In this document: in pieces, positions 1 through 11,183 of the stretch
Layout: each line of letters opens with the position of its first letter
Numbering within the stretch: the first letter of the stretch is position 1
Source: Phytophthora colocasiae
Taxonomy: Eukaryota; Oomycota; Peronosporomycetes; Peronosporales; Peronosporaceae
Reading direction: 5' to 3'
Length of the DNA: 64,000 bases
NCBI GenBank assembly: GCA_018806915.1
Contig: JAGKQI010000085.1
Span: 434,001-498,000, forward strand
The notes under the pieces: model-generated
Told to the model about the DNA's origin: nothing
Databases searched by the model: none
The model's input: only the letters and a program-made list of their open reading frames with translations
Position numbers and translations under genes: made by a program

Positions 1-587
1 ATACACCATGATATCGAAATTGAGGAGGGAGTGTGTTGGACTTTTTATCAAGAGACCGGACAAGTAGCACAGAGACCATAGTTTTCCAACAAGCAATCAA
101 GGTCAAAGCAAAAACAGAGACCATGGATTCACCAGCTAAGCTATCTTAGAACCATTACCATTTAGATTTCTCCAGCAGCAACTAGCTCGCGTGCCGCCTC
201 AAGGTCGTCCTCAATGCCTTCGTTATCCGAGTTCTCAGCACCTTCTGAGTCTTCCGCGTCGTCCACGGCTTCCACACTTACCGCGTCCTCAACGCTCTCT
301 GTGTCCTCTGCATTTTCCTCTCCTTCATCACCTTCTGAATCACCTTCATTGTCCTCACCCTCTCCACTGGCTCGACGCTTGCGCTTGCCTGGACTTCCGC
401 CAGATTCTCGGCTTTGAATTCCTCGTCCGCAACGAGGATTCGGACGTTTCGCCCCATTATTCCACTTGTAATGCCATATCTGCGAGCACGTCAACGAGTT
501 GCCAGGGTAGTGTTGGGGCCAAACTCTGTTGCACAAATACATCCTAAAAAAGAACAAAATAGATCAGCTTTGCATATGGCTCGAAAC

Positions 588-595
588 GTGAGGAC
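588..595. repeat. hAT target site duplication, left copy
   Basis: GTGAGGAC immediately precedes the TIR TAGGGATGGG and is repeated exactly at 6885-6892 after the right TIR. Eight base pairs is the hallmark length for hAT insertions. Confidence 0.9.
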
Positions 596-1169
596 TAGGG
601 ATGGGTTGCGAAAATAAAATCCGATCGATCGATTCGATCAAATCCGATCGGATCGACAAGTTCACAGCCTTGTGTAAAAACGTTTTTGGCCAATATATTT
701 TTATTTACAAAATCTGTCATCTTTACTATAGACTCCTAGTTATTGATACTCCTGCTGCAGGTGTATCAATAACAGGAGTCCTGCATCAATAACCGAAACC
801 ACAACTGTTAAGCAAGGACGAAGCAGCGAGGTGTTGGAGTCCGCGTCGAATATCAGCATCGGCCCCGGCAGCGCCGACAGTATCGCTAGTTTAGGACGCA
901 GGAGCAACCCGCGGCGTGTTGTCTACGAGGGCAGCGAGATCGACAGCAGTGACGCACATAGAAACCTTTCTGACGTGAGAGGCTTTGTAGCGCAGGAATT
1001 CGAAAAGTCCAGGTGTTCGTGGAGTTGCTGACGACGATCAATGAAGAGCTGGAAATCACGCGGATTTCGTTGATGGATGCAATTTCAGCTGAAGACGATC
1101 TGAAAACTGTACAAACTGGAGGGGACCCAAATGGGTCGGAAGGCGGTGAGCACCAGCTTATCCGAGGAG

Positions 1170-3461
1170 TGAATGCGTCATCGTCCTGAGCATATTGGTC
1201 CGCACTCGGTTCGGCTTGCGGACATGCACATGTGGCAGTTTAATCCCTTTCGACCTGCACCAGAAGTGCGAATTTTGCAGCAACATACTATGTCGTGAAT
1301 TCTACTGTCATTTATGAGGTCTGTAGTGACTGCTCGGACCTGTATGAAGTGGAGGAAAACAAAGTATCCAAGAAGAGACTCTGTGTACGTCATTAACGTC
1401 AACTCGTGCATCTTCGAGGACGAAGACTTCTTGGCTGCATTAGCTCCAGCAGTGATCGACGACGACTACGGTGAAGATTTCGTCGAGGACTACGAGTGTG
1501 AATGTGAATGGCTCTGAGTCAATTGGGTGTCTCGAGTGTTCTTGGATTGAGACTGGTACTGATGGAATTAAGACATACTGAGCTGACTTTGAATCAACGG
1601 ATGCTTGCAATTCGCCTGTGATTGCGACTGGCTGAGCTGCGACTGAGTGAGTCGAGGACGCTCGAATAGAGTAGACTTCTTCAGTCCATTAACCTGTGCG
1701 TTCACAAGTTTATCAAGCGTTTGCAGTGCTCTCGGATGGTTCAGTTCATTCTCTGGATACAGCTCCGACCCGTCATCTTGAAGTCTCAATTCAAGAATAC
1801 TAGAAACAGTCAGCTAACGCAGAGTCGACTCAGTTGCTCCCAGCCTGGAACCTCAAGGGAAAACGTGCTGTCTCACAGTTAACTCACTGAATCGCAGAGT
1901 TCAACTCAATTCAAGGATACTCAACTGACTCAAAGCCAATTGATCACTTCCAGGAATCGCAGCTCACTCTGAGTCAACTCAGTCAATCGCAGAATCAATT
2001 CAAGCAACACGATTTAAACAAGCTCAATTCGACGAATCCCTCGTTGCTCAACTGCGATGTGGAATACCATTTAAAGCGGACATTAAAAGCAACACTACGA
2101 GAGACAAGAAGGAGGTTTTACAGTACTGACGAGCCTGAATTCTCCATCACTCTGTTGGAACGAGATTACCAACTCGAGTTCGATGATACGACTGTAGTAC
2201 GTTATTAGTTTTGGTGCCTTGAGTCCTACGTACGGTCGAAGTGCGCTCAATATACTGCCTCAAATCGCTGCGCCCCATTTGGATTGCCCCATTGGATACG
2301 ACACGGTGATCGATCAATGGACTCAGTACGTCCACTTTCGTGGAGCCATCGGGATGTGAATTTCTCGAGAGCAATCGATGTGCTCACACACTATCTACCA
2401 CGAACGGCCTCTGGTTGTCAAGAATGCCTTGAACGACACCCGCTTCAGCCACATGGGCGTCGTCAATCAAACAGATGCCCGGTTCTACGCTGGTTTCCCG
2501 ATCCGAGCGCCGGACAGCGCTATAGTCACTTGTTGCAGGATCCACGAACTCGTACTTGTACAAAGGTACTGGGTTCACCAACTGACAAAGGGATTCCGGA
2601 GCTTGTGAATGTTTACTAGGGCCATCTAAGTACAATTGGTCCATTCGCTCCTCCACCCAGCTCGAGTCAGAAGTCATTAAAGCTGTATCTCCATCCACAT
2701 CCACGTGGAACTTGTCATCGTTGTATCACAATGCGTCATTGTGCTCGATCTGTTCCAACCGCTACCGCTTATTCCGTTGCGACTTCTTCTGGCATTTGTG
2801 TGGTAACATGGTGTGTGGAGATTACTCCCAAACGTACGAGGTGGAAGCTCGCATGGGGGGAGCCTCGATGCAATCGATAATGTCTACAATGCGTACACCG
2901 TGGTGACACATGTGTGTTTGACGACGAAGGAGACTTTGGACATGCAGTTGTACCTGTAATGCCGGATCGTCGTACCCCATAGGGAAGTAGATGAATGTTT
3001 GGAAACCAAAGCGACGACGACGAACTGCCCTTTCAAATTGACGGAGAGACGTTCAGGACGTGTATAGCTTCGGGTTCATGATACTTTCACGTCTACGAGC
3101 GATATATTGAATGCGACTCCACTGGGAACTATTGCGTGTCTTGCAGTTCCGCTCGTGTGTGTCATTCAGAGTCCTGTGCCGAGACCACTCCTGTTCTTCT
3201 GATTAACATACCACTAGCCTTTCGGACGGCTTCTCAAGACGACGCTAACGTGCTTGACATCTTCGAGCTGTGCTGGAATCTCCGGTGCAGCAATTGGCAA
3301 GCGTCACGAAGAGCACGAAGACCTTCCTTAGCGCCTTTGGTGAGCTGTTTCCAGTATTGTCGACGCTCAGCAGCCTCGCGCAGGCGACGCTGTCAATTAT
3401 TCTGATGTGGATGGCCGACATCATTGGAGAACGTGCTATCGATTACATGACCAGGAACTAA
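1170..3461 (+). pseudogene. FYVE/GAF-type host gene fragments inside the hAT element
   Basis: Several plus-strand pieces resemble oomycete FYVE proteins, all broken. At about 2378-2608 the translation carries a GAF-like stretch (PLVVKNALNDTRFSHMGV, then TDARFYAGFPIRAPDSAIV). At 2712-2850 the translation has the spacing of a decayed FYVE finger: CSICSNRYRLFRCDFF, then CGNMVCGDYSQ. A second degraded Cys-rich finger, followed by an acidic tail, is visible at 1240-1515 (KCEFCSN, LYEVEEN). At 1520-2060 the DNA is rich in GAGTCAA/CTCAACT-like words. I infer that the hAT element picked up, or grew around, a START/FYVE/GAF family gene. No intact frame remains. Confidence 0.5.
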
Positions 3462-3595
3462 TGTTTCACTGGCAACCAAAGTGATAGAAGACAAGCACAA
3501 AACAACATTTTTCCAACCATATCTCCGCGAGAGATAATGCGCGTTGCCTGGGCGTTCGATTCTGATGGGATCAATGATTCACTGTACTCAGTGAA

Positions 3596-5675
3596 CTAAA
3601 GATGAGCATGAACATCGCCTGATGTCTTGTTGAAATCCAGAAACGCTTGTAGCTCCGATATCGCTGTCACAGCATCATCTCCAAGCCTGGCACGACGAGA
3701 ACTAATAGTTGCACCCGACGCAGAGAATGCCTCTTCACTTGGGACTGATGTTGCCATAATTGCCAAATAATCGCGCGCCATCATCTGAATCCGCGGAAAT
3801 GAAGCGGCTTCATTCTTCATCCAGTTGCAAACAGCTCGACTTCCTGTCATCAGGTTCATGGATCTGTCCTTGTGTTCCAACCACCGCTGTAGCTCCGACA
3901 CGAACGACTCATTTGTGTTGTTGACCGGTTCGTGTAAATCCAAATGCTCATCAATGAGACCATATAATGCTTCTTCGTCATCGTCTTCTTCTTTCTCCTC
4001 CTGCGTTCTCTCAGCTACGGCGATGCCCATAGTTCGTTCGTATTTACTGCGATACACAGATTCATATTCGTTCTCAACAAGGCGCTTGGCCTGCTCGATA
4101 TCACCGTCGATCATCACAATGTGTTCCTTAGCTCGAGGATCAAGAACGGCAGCAATCCTTGCCTCGCGAGTCTTCACCAACGGGAGGTACTCATCCAACT
4201 TTGTTTTAAAGGCACGTGCAAAGTCCTAGTGTACCCACGACTCGGCATTCTGCATTATCTTTGACGCATGCTTCGAGATCAAATGGAAGACAACAAGTGT
4301 TACACCGAATGTGGGGTAATTTTTTCCAGACATCATAGTAGTTGCTGCTTTGATCGGCTTCAAGAACGCCGTAAACTCGGTCAAGTAACTCCACGTAGTC
4401 TCCGAAATGGGGGAGGCAAGACGATGTATATGACCAATTGACAAGTCTCTGTATCCTTCATGGCGCTCGCGGATTCTACGCAGCAGTTCTTCGATCGCCT
4501 TTTGTAATGCACGAGCTGAAGCCAGCATAGTCAAAGTGCTGTTCCATCTTGTGACGCAATCGAGTTCTGGAGAAACATACTTGATACTAACAGCGGCACA
4601 CACTTCTTGCAAAGCTTCTAGCAAAGACGGTGAGTCTGATATCTTCTTCAAAATGTCGCGAATACTTCCAACGCTATCATCCATTAAGGGGCACGCTTTC
4701 ATTCCTTCTCTCACAGCAAGTTGAAGCACATGAGCGAGACAACGAACTTGTATCACCTTCGGCTGAGAACTTCTGCCTTCCTCACCAGCTATATGCACCC
4801 CCGTCGTGGTAGAAGCCGCGGTTGTTTGTTCGTTGGTAAACACCTCGTCAGCAAGTGTCTCGTTAATTTTTCTTACCATGGTCCCATTGTTAGTCGCATT
4901 ATCTGCAGTAATTGCCCACAGCTTCGCGATAAGAGATTCATCCATTGCCCTCAGTGTATCCATTAAATGATCGGCAAGCCGGACGCCACTATGAGGATAC
5001 TCCACCCGTGTGAATCCAACCACTACGGACTTGATAGCCCATTCGTCATTGATCCAGTGTAACGTCACGACCATATACCCTTTTTGAGCCGCCGACGTCC
5101 ACATGTCGGTTGTGGCAGACACACGACACGACGCAATTTCTTGGAGCATTGTGTGCCGGGCCAGTTCCTTTTCACAGGTCCAGCGTTGTATGACCTTCTT
5201 GCGCACCGTTTTACGAGTTGGAGGCGTATAATCGGCTTCAAGAATCTTACAAAATGATCGAAACTCTTTCTTTTCCACCAAATTAAACGGAAGTGAGTTC
5301 ATCACGATCAAGTCCACAAGTTGATCATCGGCCGCAGCTTTGTCAAAAGTGCGCTGCTTTAAAACGTTCAAAACCATACGCAAGTAACTTTGTTTGCTTG
5401 GAATCCATTGCAGCCTCTGAAGCCTCGTCGTCTCCTCCGGAATATTCGTCACGATGGTACCGTTTAAGATGGCGGCGAAAAGTGGTGTGTGCAATTGATG
5501 ACCATCGACAAGCTGAGTCTGTAGGGCACAGCAAGCAGGTATAGGAACCTTCATCGTTCTCACGAATGAAAGACCAAATGTCGGAACGCTTGTGACTGTG
5601 AGGTCGCCGATATCCACTCGATGAAGTGTTTGCGTTCGACGAAATGTTTGTGCTCGACTCGTCATGAGCGTCCAT
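3596..5675 (-). pseudogene. hAT transposase with BED zinc finger; one frameshift and one in-frame stop
   Basis: The start at 5675 gives an N-terminal BED-type finger (HKRSDIWSFIRENDEGSYTC, then CP...H...H with HTTFRRHLKRYH). The frame shifts near 5345, after which 4226-5400 encodes the transposase core (VDLIVMNSLPFNLVEKKEFR; WTSAAQKGYMVVTLHWINDE; ITADNATNNGTMV). At 4226-4228 there is a single in-frame TAG. The same frame continues without a shift into the hAT dimerisation domain (SFPRIQMMARDYLAIMATSV, PSEEAFSASGATISSRRARL) to the stop at 3596. The total of about 690 residues is normal for ZBED/hAT transposases. Known role: binds the TIRs and cuts and pastes the element. The two lesions suggest it is dead, or that one is a sequencing error. 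Confidence 0.85.
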
Positions 5676-6884
5676 TGATTCTACTTGTGGTATCTTGCCT
5701 ACGTAGTAAAGCCAAAGTAGAGAAGTGAAGTCAGCTCATTACCGTTCGGCGTGCAGCCTTAGTCTGTCCCACGGAGGAATTTGGTGCAGGTGCAACTACC
5801 GATCCGATCCGATCGGATCGGATCGATTGGATCGAATCAACCCATACAAATTCCAAGTATAAAAACTTCAATCACACACAGATCATGGCGCAAAATTCCA
5901 ACCTCAACGAAGGAAAGTTCGGTCCCAGAAGTGGCGAGCCAATGCCGTGATGTGCTGGTAGACACTGTCAGGGAGAGGTATCACACTTGGACTTGAGCTT
6001 CGAGGAGCGGATAGTTCGCGGTGAAATGGTAAGCGGTGGGGCGTACCACGACGGACAGCGCGGCAATGATCTTGAATCAAGTACATGTACAAGTCGCCAA
6101 TCAAGACTCTTGATGAGCGACTTGTACATGTTCGGCTCGCCATGGACAGCTTCACAACGGGACATGGAAGTTCCCGGGCACTTCGATGAGCTGGGTGGTG
6201 CTCAACAACAAGCAGGCAGAAGTGCTGGTACGACGTGGCGTTGCAGGCGTGTCGAGGACGCTGTTGGATAAATGCTCATTAATTTTCCGCCGGAGTCTGC
6301 AGTGGGCTAGCCGCAGACGTAATCGGTGGCGTAGTTTTCGGATGTATTCCGGGAGTCTCTATTGCTGGTATTCCGCGAAAAACGAGATGCTGCACTGAAT
6401 ATACGGAAGGTGCGTCTGCTGACGATTTCATGACGGCGTCCCGACGGGTAGCGTAGAGCCACACACAATAAAATTCGTCACTTTCCTCTGCCTTAGGCTC
6501 CTACGAAAAACACTTCCTAACAGAAAACTTCTTGCTAGGACTCCTGCTGCAAAAAAACTCATCCTGGAGACGAACAACACGTACGGTACGACAATATGAC
6601 CTCAAATATTTAATGCAGAATGTCTTAATCGTTTCATAGAATCGTAAAGGTTCTAAATGTCATTGGGTAGACTCGAAACCTACAAGAACGTATTTCTTGT
6701 GAATCCCAACACAAGGGTCTATATCATTTTTTGTGTTTCTCCTAGAATCTTATACATTTTTGATTGGATCCGATCGATCGATCAATCGGATTCAATCGAA
6801 TAAGATCGAAACGAATTCAACCTCGATCGGATTAGTCAGACGAGACATATCGATTGATCCGATTCAATCCATTTCCCAAGCCTA
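5676..6884. other. hAT right arm without a gene
   Basis: Between the transposase start and the right TIR I see no supportable ORF. The stretch holds a GATC-rich block at 5795-5840 ending in CAACCCA, which is an inverted partial copy of the left TIR-proximal sequence, then a long hairpin at 6083-6131, and the subterminal GATC repeats at 6765-6865. Confidence 0.5.
6083..6131. repeat. near-perfect hairpin in hAT right arm
   Basis: The arms ACATGTACAAGTCGC (6083-6097) and GCGACTTGTACATGT (6117-6131) are exact reverse complements. Inside them ATCAAG and CTTGAT pair around ACT, so the whole 49 bases fold into one long stem with a small loop and a minor bulge. Confidence 0.85.
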
Positions 6885-6892
6885 GTGAGGAC
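6885..6892. repeat. hAT target site duplication, right copy
   Basis: GTGAGGAC follows CCCAAGCCTA, identical to 588-595. On the minus strand both copies lie inside the PB-1 intron, whose donor GTACGT is at 6896 and acceptor TTTTTTAG at 544. Confidence 0.9.
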
Positions 6893-7112
6893 GTACTGAG
6901 CTTTTTCCGAGGTGCTGCAGGCAGCGCAGTAATACTTTGTGGCACGGCGCTCTCCAACTTGACGTTTCAAAATAGAGCATACCTTGCATTGGCGTTGACG
7001 ACGTTTGCGCACTCCATTGGCAACTTGGTACTCAGGGCATTCTTCTGACTGGTGGCCTGGTGGCAATGGCGGTAGGACCTCACCATCTGCGGTTTCCTCT
7101 GGCTCGGACTAT

Positions 7113-7333
7113 GGGTAGGACATTATTAGTTTCAACATGTAGCAGATACACCATGTCTCAAGATGCAACATGATCAAAATACAACATGTATCGATGGCAA
7201 CAGTTGTACAGCATCCTCCACATCCAACATGTGTCTGCGTACAATGTTCATACAACATGAACAGGATACAGCATGTATCCAGGCCACCAGTTCTATACAA
7301 CATACACGTGATACAACATGTGGTACTTACACG
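7113..7333 (-). repeat. PB-1 intron filled with ACAACATGT-type motifs
   Basis: The donor GTAAGTACC follows the exon and the acceptor is CTACCCATAG. Within about 220 bases the plus strand shows repeated words such as CAACATGTA, ACAACATGTA, CCAACATGTG, ACAACATGAA, ACAGCATGTA and ACAACATGTGG, spaced irregularly by 12-40 bases. The same family of words occurs in the other PB-1 introns. Confidence 0.7.
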
Positions 7334-8127
7334 CTCAGCAAAACCACGCTCGCGCAGCCCCAGCATCTCGGTGTGCAGCTCCAGCAAGAACTCAGTATGA
7401 GTGATAGGACGCTCCGTGCTTGCCTTCTGTGCTTCTCTGAAAACGATGTACGCGTTCACGATGGCGACGTCGACGAGGCTCATAAAAATTGCCTTATAGT
7501 ACTTCTTCAACCACGTTTGCATTTGCAACGAGTATCGCTGGAGGCGGATCTGGTCGTGATATCCACCCTGCCCATCCAGCGATGGTAGTCCCGGATCATC
7601 GAAGGACACGGAATGTCTTGCCGCACACTTTTAGAAGTTCTCGTCCGCCGCTCTACAAAAATATAAGTTACCAAATAATACAAAAACAGAAGTGAAATGG
7701 ACGTACGGCAAGTTTCAATAGTGCGGCTTGACCCAGTTGCCAGGAACTGGACAGGTTTTCTATCCCACCAGACTAAAGCCGTCATTCCGGGGCAGTTTTT
7801 CGCGACATTCGTGTAGTTCCGTGTGGAATTGACTTAGGTCGATCTCGGTTTTTTTCTACCACTTCTCGTGGATACCCAAGCCGATCACCCATGATAATAC
7901 CAATACTGTAGACGTTCCGTTCCAGCAGCTGAAACGAAAGCTGGACAGATGTATAGAATCGGTCGGTCACCACTAAATAGAACACATCATCTTGACGGCG
8001 TGGCAACACGGCTTCAAGATTGCGGATAACTGCGGATGGACCAGTGTTTGGATCTGCAGATCGCTGACTCTCAGGAACGTTTCCAACTTCCTGGATATGC
8101 TGCTGTTTTCCGCAACAAATCTCAAGT

Positions 8128-8204
8128 CTACATGTAGTAAGATACATTATGTTCATATACATGCGCCACAAGCCCCGCTGGGGCTTGTGGCGTTTTTTAC
8201 TTAC
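8128..8204 (-). other. PB-1 intron containing a perfect 13-bp hairpin with T tract
   Basis: CGCCACAAGCCCC (8164-8176) and GGGGCTTGTGGCG (8180-8192) pair perfectly around GCT, followed on the plus strand by six T. On the coding (minus) strand the hairpin sits just after a GTAAGT donor (8204), so it probably occupies an intron between the exon ending NTAYCMW and the exon starting at LEICCGKQQH. The exact exon junction does not splice cleanly in frame with these sites, so the boundaries are provisional. Confidence 0.55.
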
Positions 8205-9402
8205 CACATGCAATAAGCCGTATTTGCGCAACATGTAAGGAATAACTTGGTTTCCCACTTGTGCGGTTTTGCCTTCAAGTATTGGCGCGTTGGGTTCTTG
8301 CGATTCTTGGAAGGTAATATACCTTCGTCGAATGAAATCACGGGAGGCGTCGAATACCCCAACGGAAAGGTTTGCTGAAGCGTATCCACAATAGATCTAA
8401 CTTTCCACGCCCTATCTGTGGTTGCCTTTTCATCAGCATTGTTCGTGAAGCGGAGATTCGTGCTCAAACCGATGCCTAGCCATAAAATCTCCAAAATACC
8501 CACGCGGAACAGCCCCCTTGGCATTTTGTCCCCAGTGATCACGGAAACGGCGACAATGGGGGTTCAGCATTCGTGCAATGAGCAACCCAATAACATGTAA
8601 AAGCTCGTGTGGTGCAATGTCAGCTTTCTTTGCTTCGCGTTGCAAAACCCACTCTTTTGGCCTTCTTCCTGGGGCGTGCTGCTTCTCAAACATCTTGTCA
8701 ACTCGGGCCGTCAGGTTCTGAACAAAGTAGCGATTCGACTCTTCTGCGATAGTCCTCCATAGAGATTTTGGCATGAAGAAAAAAAACAGTTTCAGCGGCG
8801 AATCAGACAACTTCAACACTTCTTCCGTCGGTCCATAATCTCCACTGTACAAATTCGGATAGCGTTGATCTGGCGGAAAATCGTCAGGATCTACGTACAA
8901 CATGATACGGGTTAGAACATGTTTTATGATACAAGATCAACCAAATCTATTCATACCGTGTGTCCAACCGCTTGCTCTCATTGCGGCCATATTATCTGCA
9001 CTCTTCGCGAAATTTGTCATGTCCCTCTTGTTGAGCTCGCTCCATGTCTGGACTGGTATTCCATCCACTGACGATCGTCCATCCACTTCTACGTCAATAT
9101 CAGAATCCCCGGAATCTTCATCGTCGTCGTAAACTTCACTCCCATCACTAGTATGTCGTCCGAGCTCGAGCTCATCGTCATCATCCACGAAACAGAATTC
9201 AGTTTCAGTGTCTTCACAATCCGAGCCTATGACATCGAACCCATTCATAGAGCCCTCCACTTCTTCTGAAACAATAACGATGGGGGATTGAACAATACCA
9301 GGAGAGTTTGGTCGACTACCTGCTGGAGAAGGACTCCCAGAATGTTGAGACGGTTCCTCAATAGCAGCAGAACCCATTGTGGCCGGATTTTGAACAGGTG
9401 AT

Positions 9403-9686
9403 CTATAATAGCAAAGTAAGTTAGTAACAGTGTGTACGTCCAACATGAGATCAAGTTGTACGGGACACCATCCAATGATGTTGTATACGTGCTGGACCTT
9501 CCGTCATGTTGTACAGCACACCACCTTTTGCGGTTGTACACATGTTGGAGGCCACTACATGTTGTACGGTACACCGCTGGAGACGTTGTATACATCCTGG
9601 AAAGTGAATATGTTGTAAGTACCTACATAACATACAACATAGGCCGTTAGAACATGTTGTATCATGCAACATGATGCATGTTGTAC
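9403..9686 (-). repeat. PB-1 intron rich in ACATGTTGTA motifs
   Basis: The donor context is CAG then GTACAACATG at 9686, and the acceptor TGCTATTATAG ends at 9403. The intron carries at least ten variants of CATGTTGTA/TACAACATG in both orientations. The donor itself is made from one of these motifs. Confidence 0.7.
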
Positions 9687-10722
9687 CTGAGGGCTGAAGC
9701 GGAGTCTTCGGTCTCATCGATGACGCTTGCCTTGCGTTTCTTCTTCAACGGCTCCGCCGACTTGCCACTAGACTTCCTCTTTGTCGTAGATGCCGTCTTT
9801 ACCTTCTTCTTAGCGGGAGCGATTTCCTTGAGTTTCTTTCGGGCATCTTGTAGAGCGGAGGTGCCTTGTGTTTCAGCACTCGCAGCATCAGCAACTCGAT
9901 TCTTGGCCGCATTCGCTCTTCCAGCAATTTCCGACTCTTTGTTGACCTGGGTAGCGCTACGTTTCCGTGCTGTTTTCGGCTTATCCGTTGCCTTGGATTT
10001 TGTCGCAGTAGTCCTCCCTGCTTTGGTCTTTGTCTTCTGCTTGGCCTTTCCCTTCGACACAGGCATGGTGGCGACCTCAAAGTCTTTACTCACAAGATCC
10101 TCGTCCTCATCGTCAACCTCCTCTTCGTCATCGTCGGGGAGGTAATCGGCATCGTCGTCTTTAGGCTTCGGTGGGGAGCGCGTCTTCCTTCCGGAACCAG
10201 CTACTGTCTTTGCGGCCACAGCACGCTGCCTTTCTGCTGCCTTGCGCTTTGTTTGCCTCTCGTACGCAGCACTCTTCCCTGTGGGAGCGATGAATAACGG
10301 CGCGCGGCTCACACTTGGACCACCACTTGTCGTAGGCTGGGAATCACCGAAGTTAGCGTCCGTAGGCCTCTTCCCAGCAAGGAATTCAGCATGCTCCTTC
10401 TGCAGTCGTGCACGATCCTGCGGATTCCGTCCATCTAAGCGCTTTAGGAACCGCGCGTGTTCGCTGCGCGTTTCGCGGAGGGGGACGTTGGCCATCTCGG
10501 TTTCTCTGGAGTTCTTTTTGAAATGAGTCTCACAGCCACTAGTTGATCGGGAGTGGTCCACACAACTGAAACATTTTATGTCAGCATTGATGCTGATCAT
10601 TTACACCTACCCCTGTGCATTTTCCCGCAATACCCCAACTATGTTGCAAAATGTCCTCGTTTTAACATGTTGTACGTACAACATGATTGATGCTGTACGT
10701 ACAACGTATGGGCGTTGGGGGG

Positions 10723-11082
10723 TTAAATAGGTATAATTAAATCAAATATAAGCAATTAAACCGCAAAATACCGTAAAATGAGAACTGTTATTGAATTTGG
10801 CACGAAGCCAATTATGAAACCTCCTAAAACTGTTTTGATCTATTTCTAAAGGATCTACCAACGTGTCGTTGGCAGTCTCTGCTCTGTGATTGGTAGAAAT
10901 CCATTACTTTCTACCAATAACATGCACAAATGCACACGAACCACCCAATAATGTGATTCGCCCATGTAGCCATTGGTGTGTACAACACACCAAGGTCTGA
11001 GGCGCATTTCCTACCTCTAACAGTTATCGCAACTGTTAGAGTTGCAAGTGGTACAACCACTTGTACGTGTAACCCCGTTACA
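10723..11082. repeat. Gypsy LTR fragment (relative of the Gypsy-1 LTR), cut at TTAA by PB-1
   Basis: From TTAAATAGGTATAATTAAAT onward this aligns with the Gypsy-1 LTR from about position 42954 to its end at 43317, ending CCCCGTTACA followed by the polypurine-tract complement CCATCCCCCC. It differs from the Gypsy-1 LTR at many scattered bases, so it is an older or different subfamily. The first ~97 bases of the LTR are missing and should lie beyond the other end of PB-1, outside the window. Confidence 0.85.
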
Positions 11083-11183
11083 CCATCCCCCCGTTAAGAT
11101 TCGACGTATCGGTCTCGACACGTCAATTGACAGAACTTGACAAGGCCGTCAAGTTCCCGAGAGAAATCCGAGTTCATTCTGCG

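Larger units (their letters stand above)
596..6884 (-). mobile_element. hAT superfamily DNA transposon with 8-bp TSD, nested in PB-1 intron
   Basis: Ends are defined by a perfect 8-bp duplication GTGAGGAC at 588-595 and 6885-6892. The termini are inverted and similar: TAGGGATGGG at the left, and CCCAAGCCTA at the right (TAGGCTTGGG in reverse complement). Both ends continue into GATC-rich subterminal repeats (620-660 and 6765-6865); a third GATC-rich block lies at 5795-5840. The 8-bp TSD and TAGG-type TIR fit hAT elements, as does the BED/hAT transposase inside (3596-5675, minus). The insertion lies inside the final intron of the PB-1 transposase, so the host element would still be spliceable in principle. 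Confidence 0.88.
162..10600 (-). pseudogene. piggyBac-like transposase (PB-1), multi-exon, with frameshift
   Basis: This is a DDE_Tnp_1_7/piggyBac-type transposase in several exons. The N-terminal part (9687-10600) is Lys/Arg-rich and acidic. The next exons (about 8956-9402, 8205-8890, 7709-8127, 7334-7650) carry the transposase fold: FDEGILPSKNR around the first catalytic Asp, VVTDRFYTSVQLSFQLLERN around the second, and RDYHRWMG followed by HDQIRLQRYSLQ around the third. Between those last two pieces (about 7555) a single-base loss shifts the frame. Inferred introns: 9403-9686, about 8891-8955, about 8128-8204, about 7651-7708 and 7113-7333. The last coding part holds a Cys-rich zinc ribbon (RQRQCKVCSILKRQ, YYCAACS) ending at 6897. 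It joins in frame to MYLCNRVWPQHYPGNSL at 543, across an intron now containing the hAT element. The tail (162-400) is strongly acidic. Confidence 0.72.
1..10722 (-). mobile_element. PB-1, piggyBac-like DNA transposon (left end outside window), split by a hAT element
   Basis: The right terminus reads GGCGTTGGGGGG followed by TTAA at 10723-10726, so on the minus strand the element begins with a run of C after TTAA, as piggyBac ends do. The sequence right of that TTAA is the interior of a Gypsy LTR that resumes at its own TTAA (compare the intact LTR near 42955), so the element inserted into an LTR. The other terminus is not in the window. The transposase gene runs on the minus strand from about 10600 to 162 and is interrupted at 596-6884 by the hAT element. 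Short repeats of the type ACAACATGT occur in its introns and near its right end. Confidence 0.75.

Noticed and set aside
1520..2060. Dense CTCAACT/GAGTCAA words resembling a satellite
   Set aside because: No fixed period or alignable unit by eye; treated as low-complexity texture inside the hAT cargo.
8164..8198. Hairpin plus T run that looks like a bacterial intrinsic terminator
   Set aside because: It lies in an intron of a eukaryotic transposase gene with GT-AG splice signals; nothing else here is prokaryotic.
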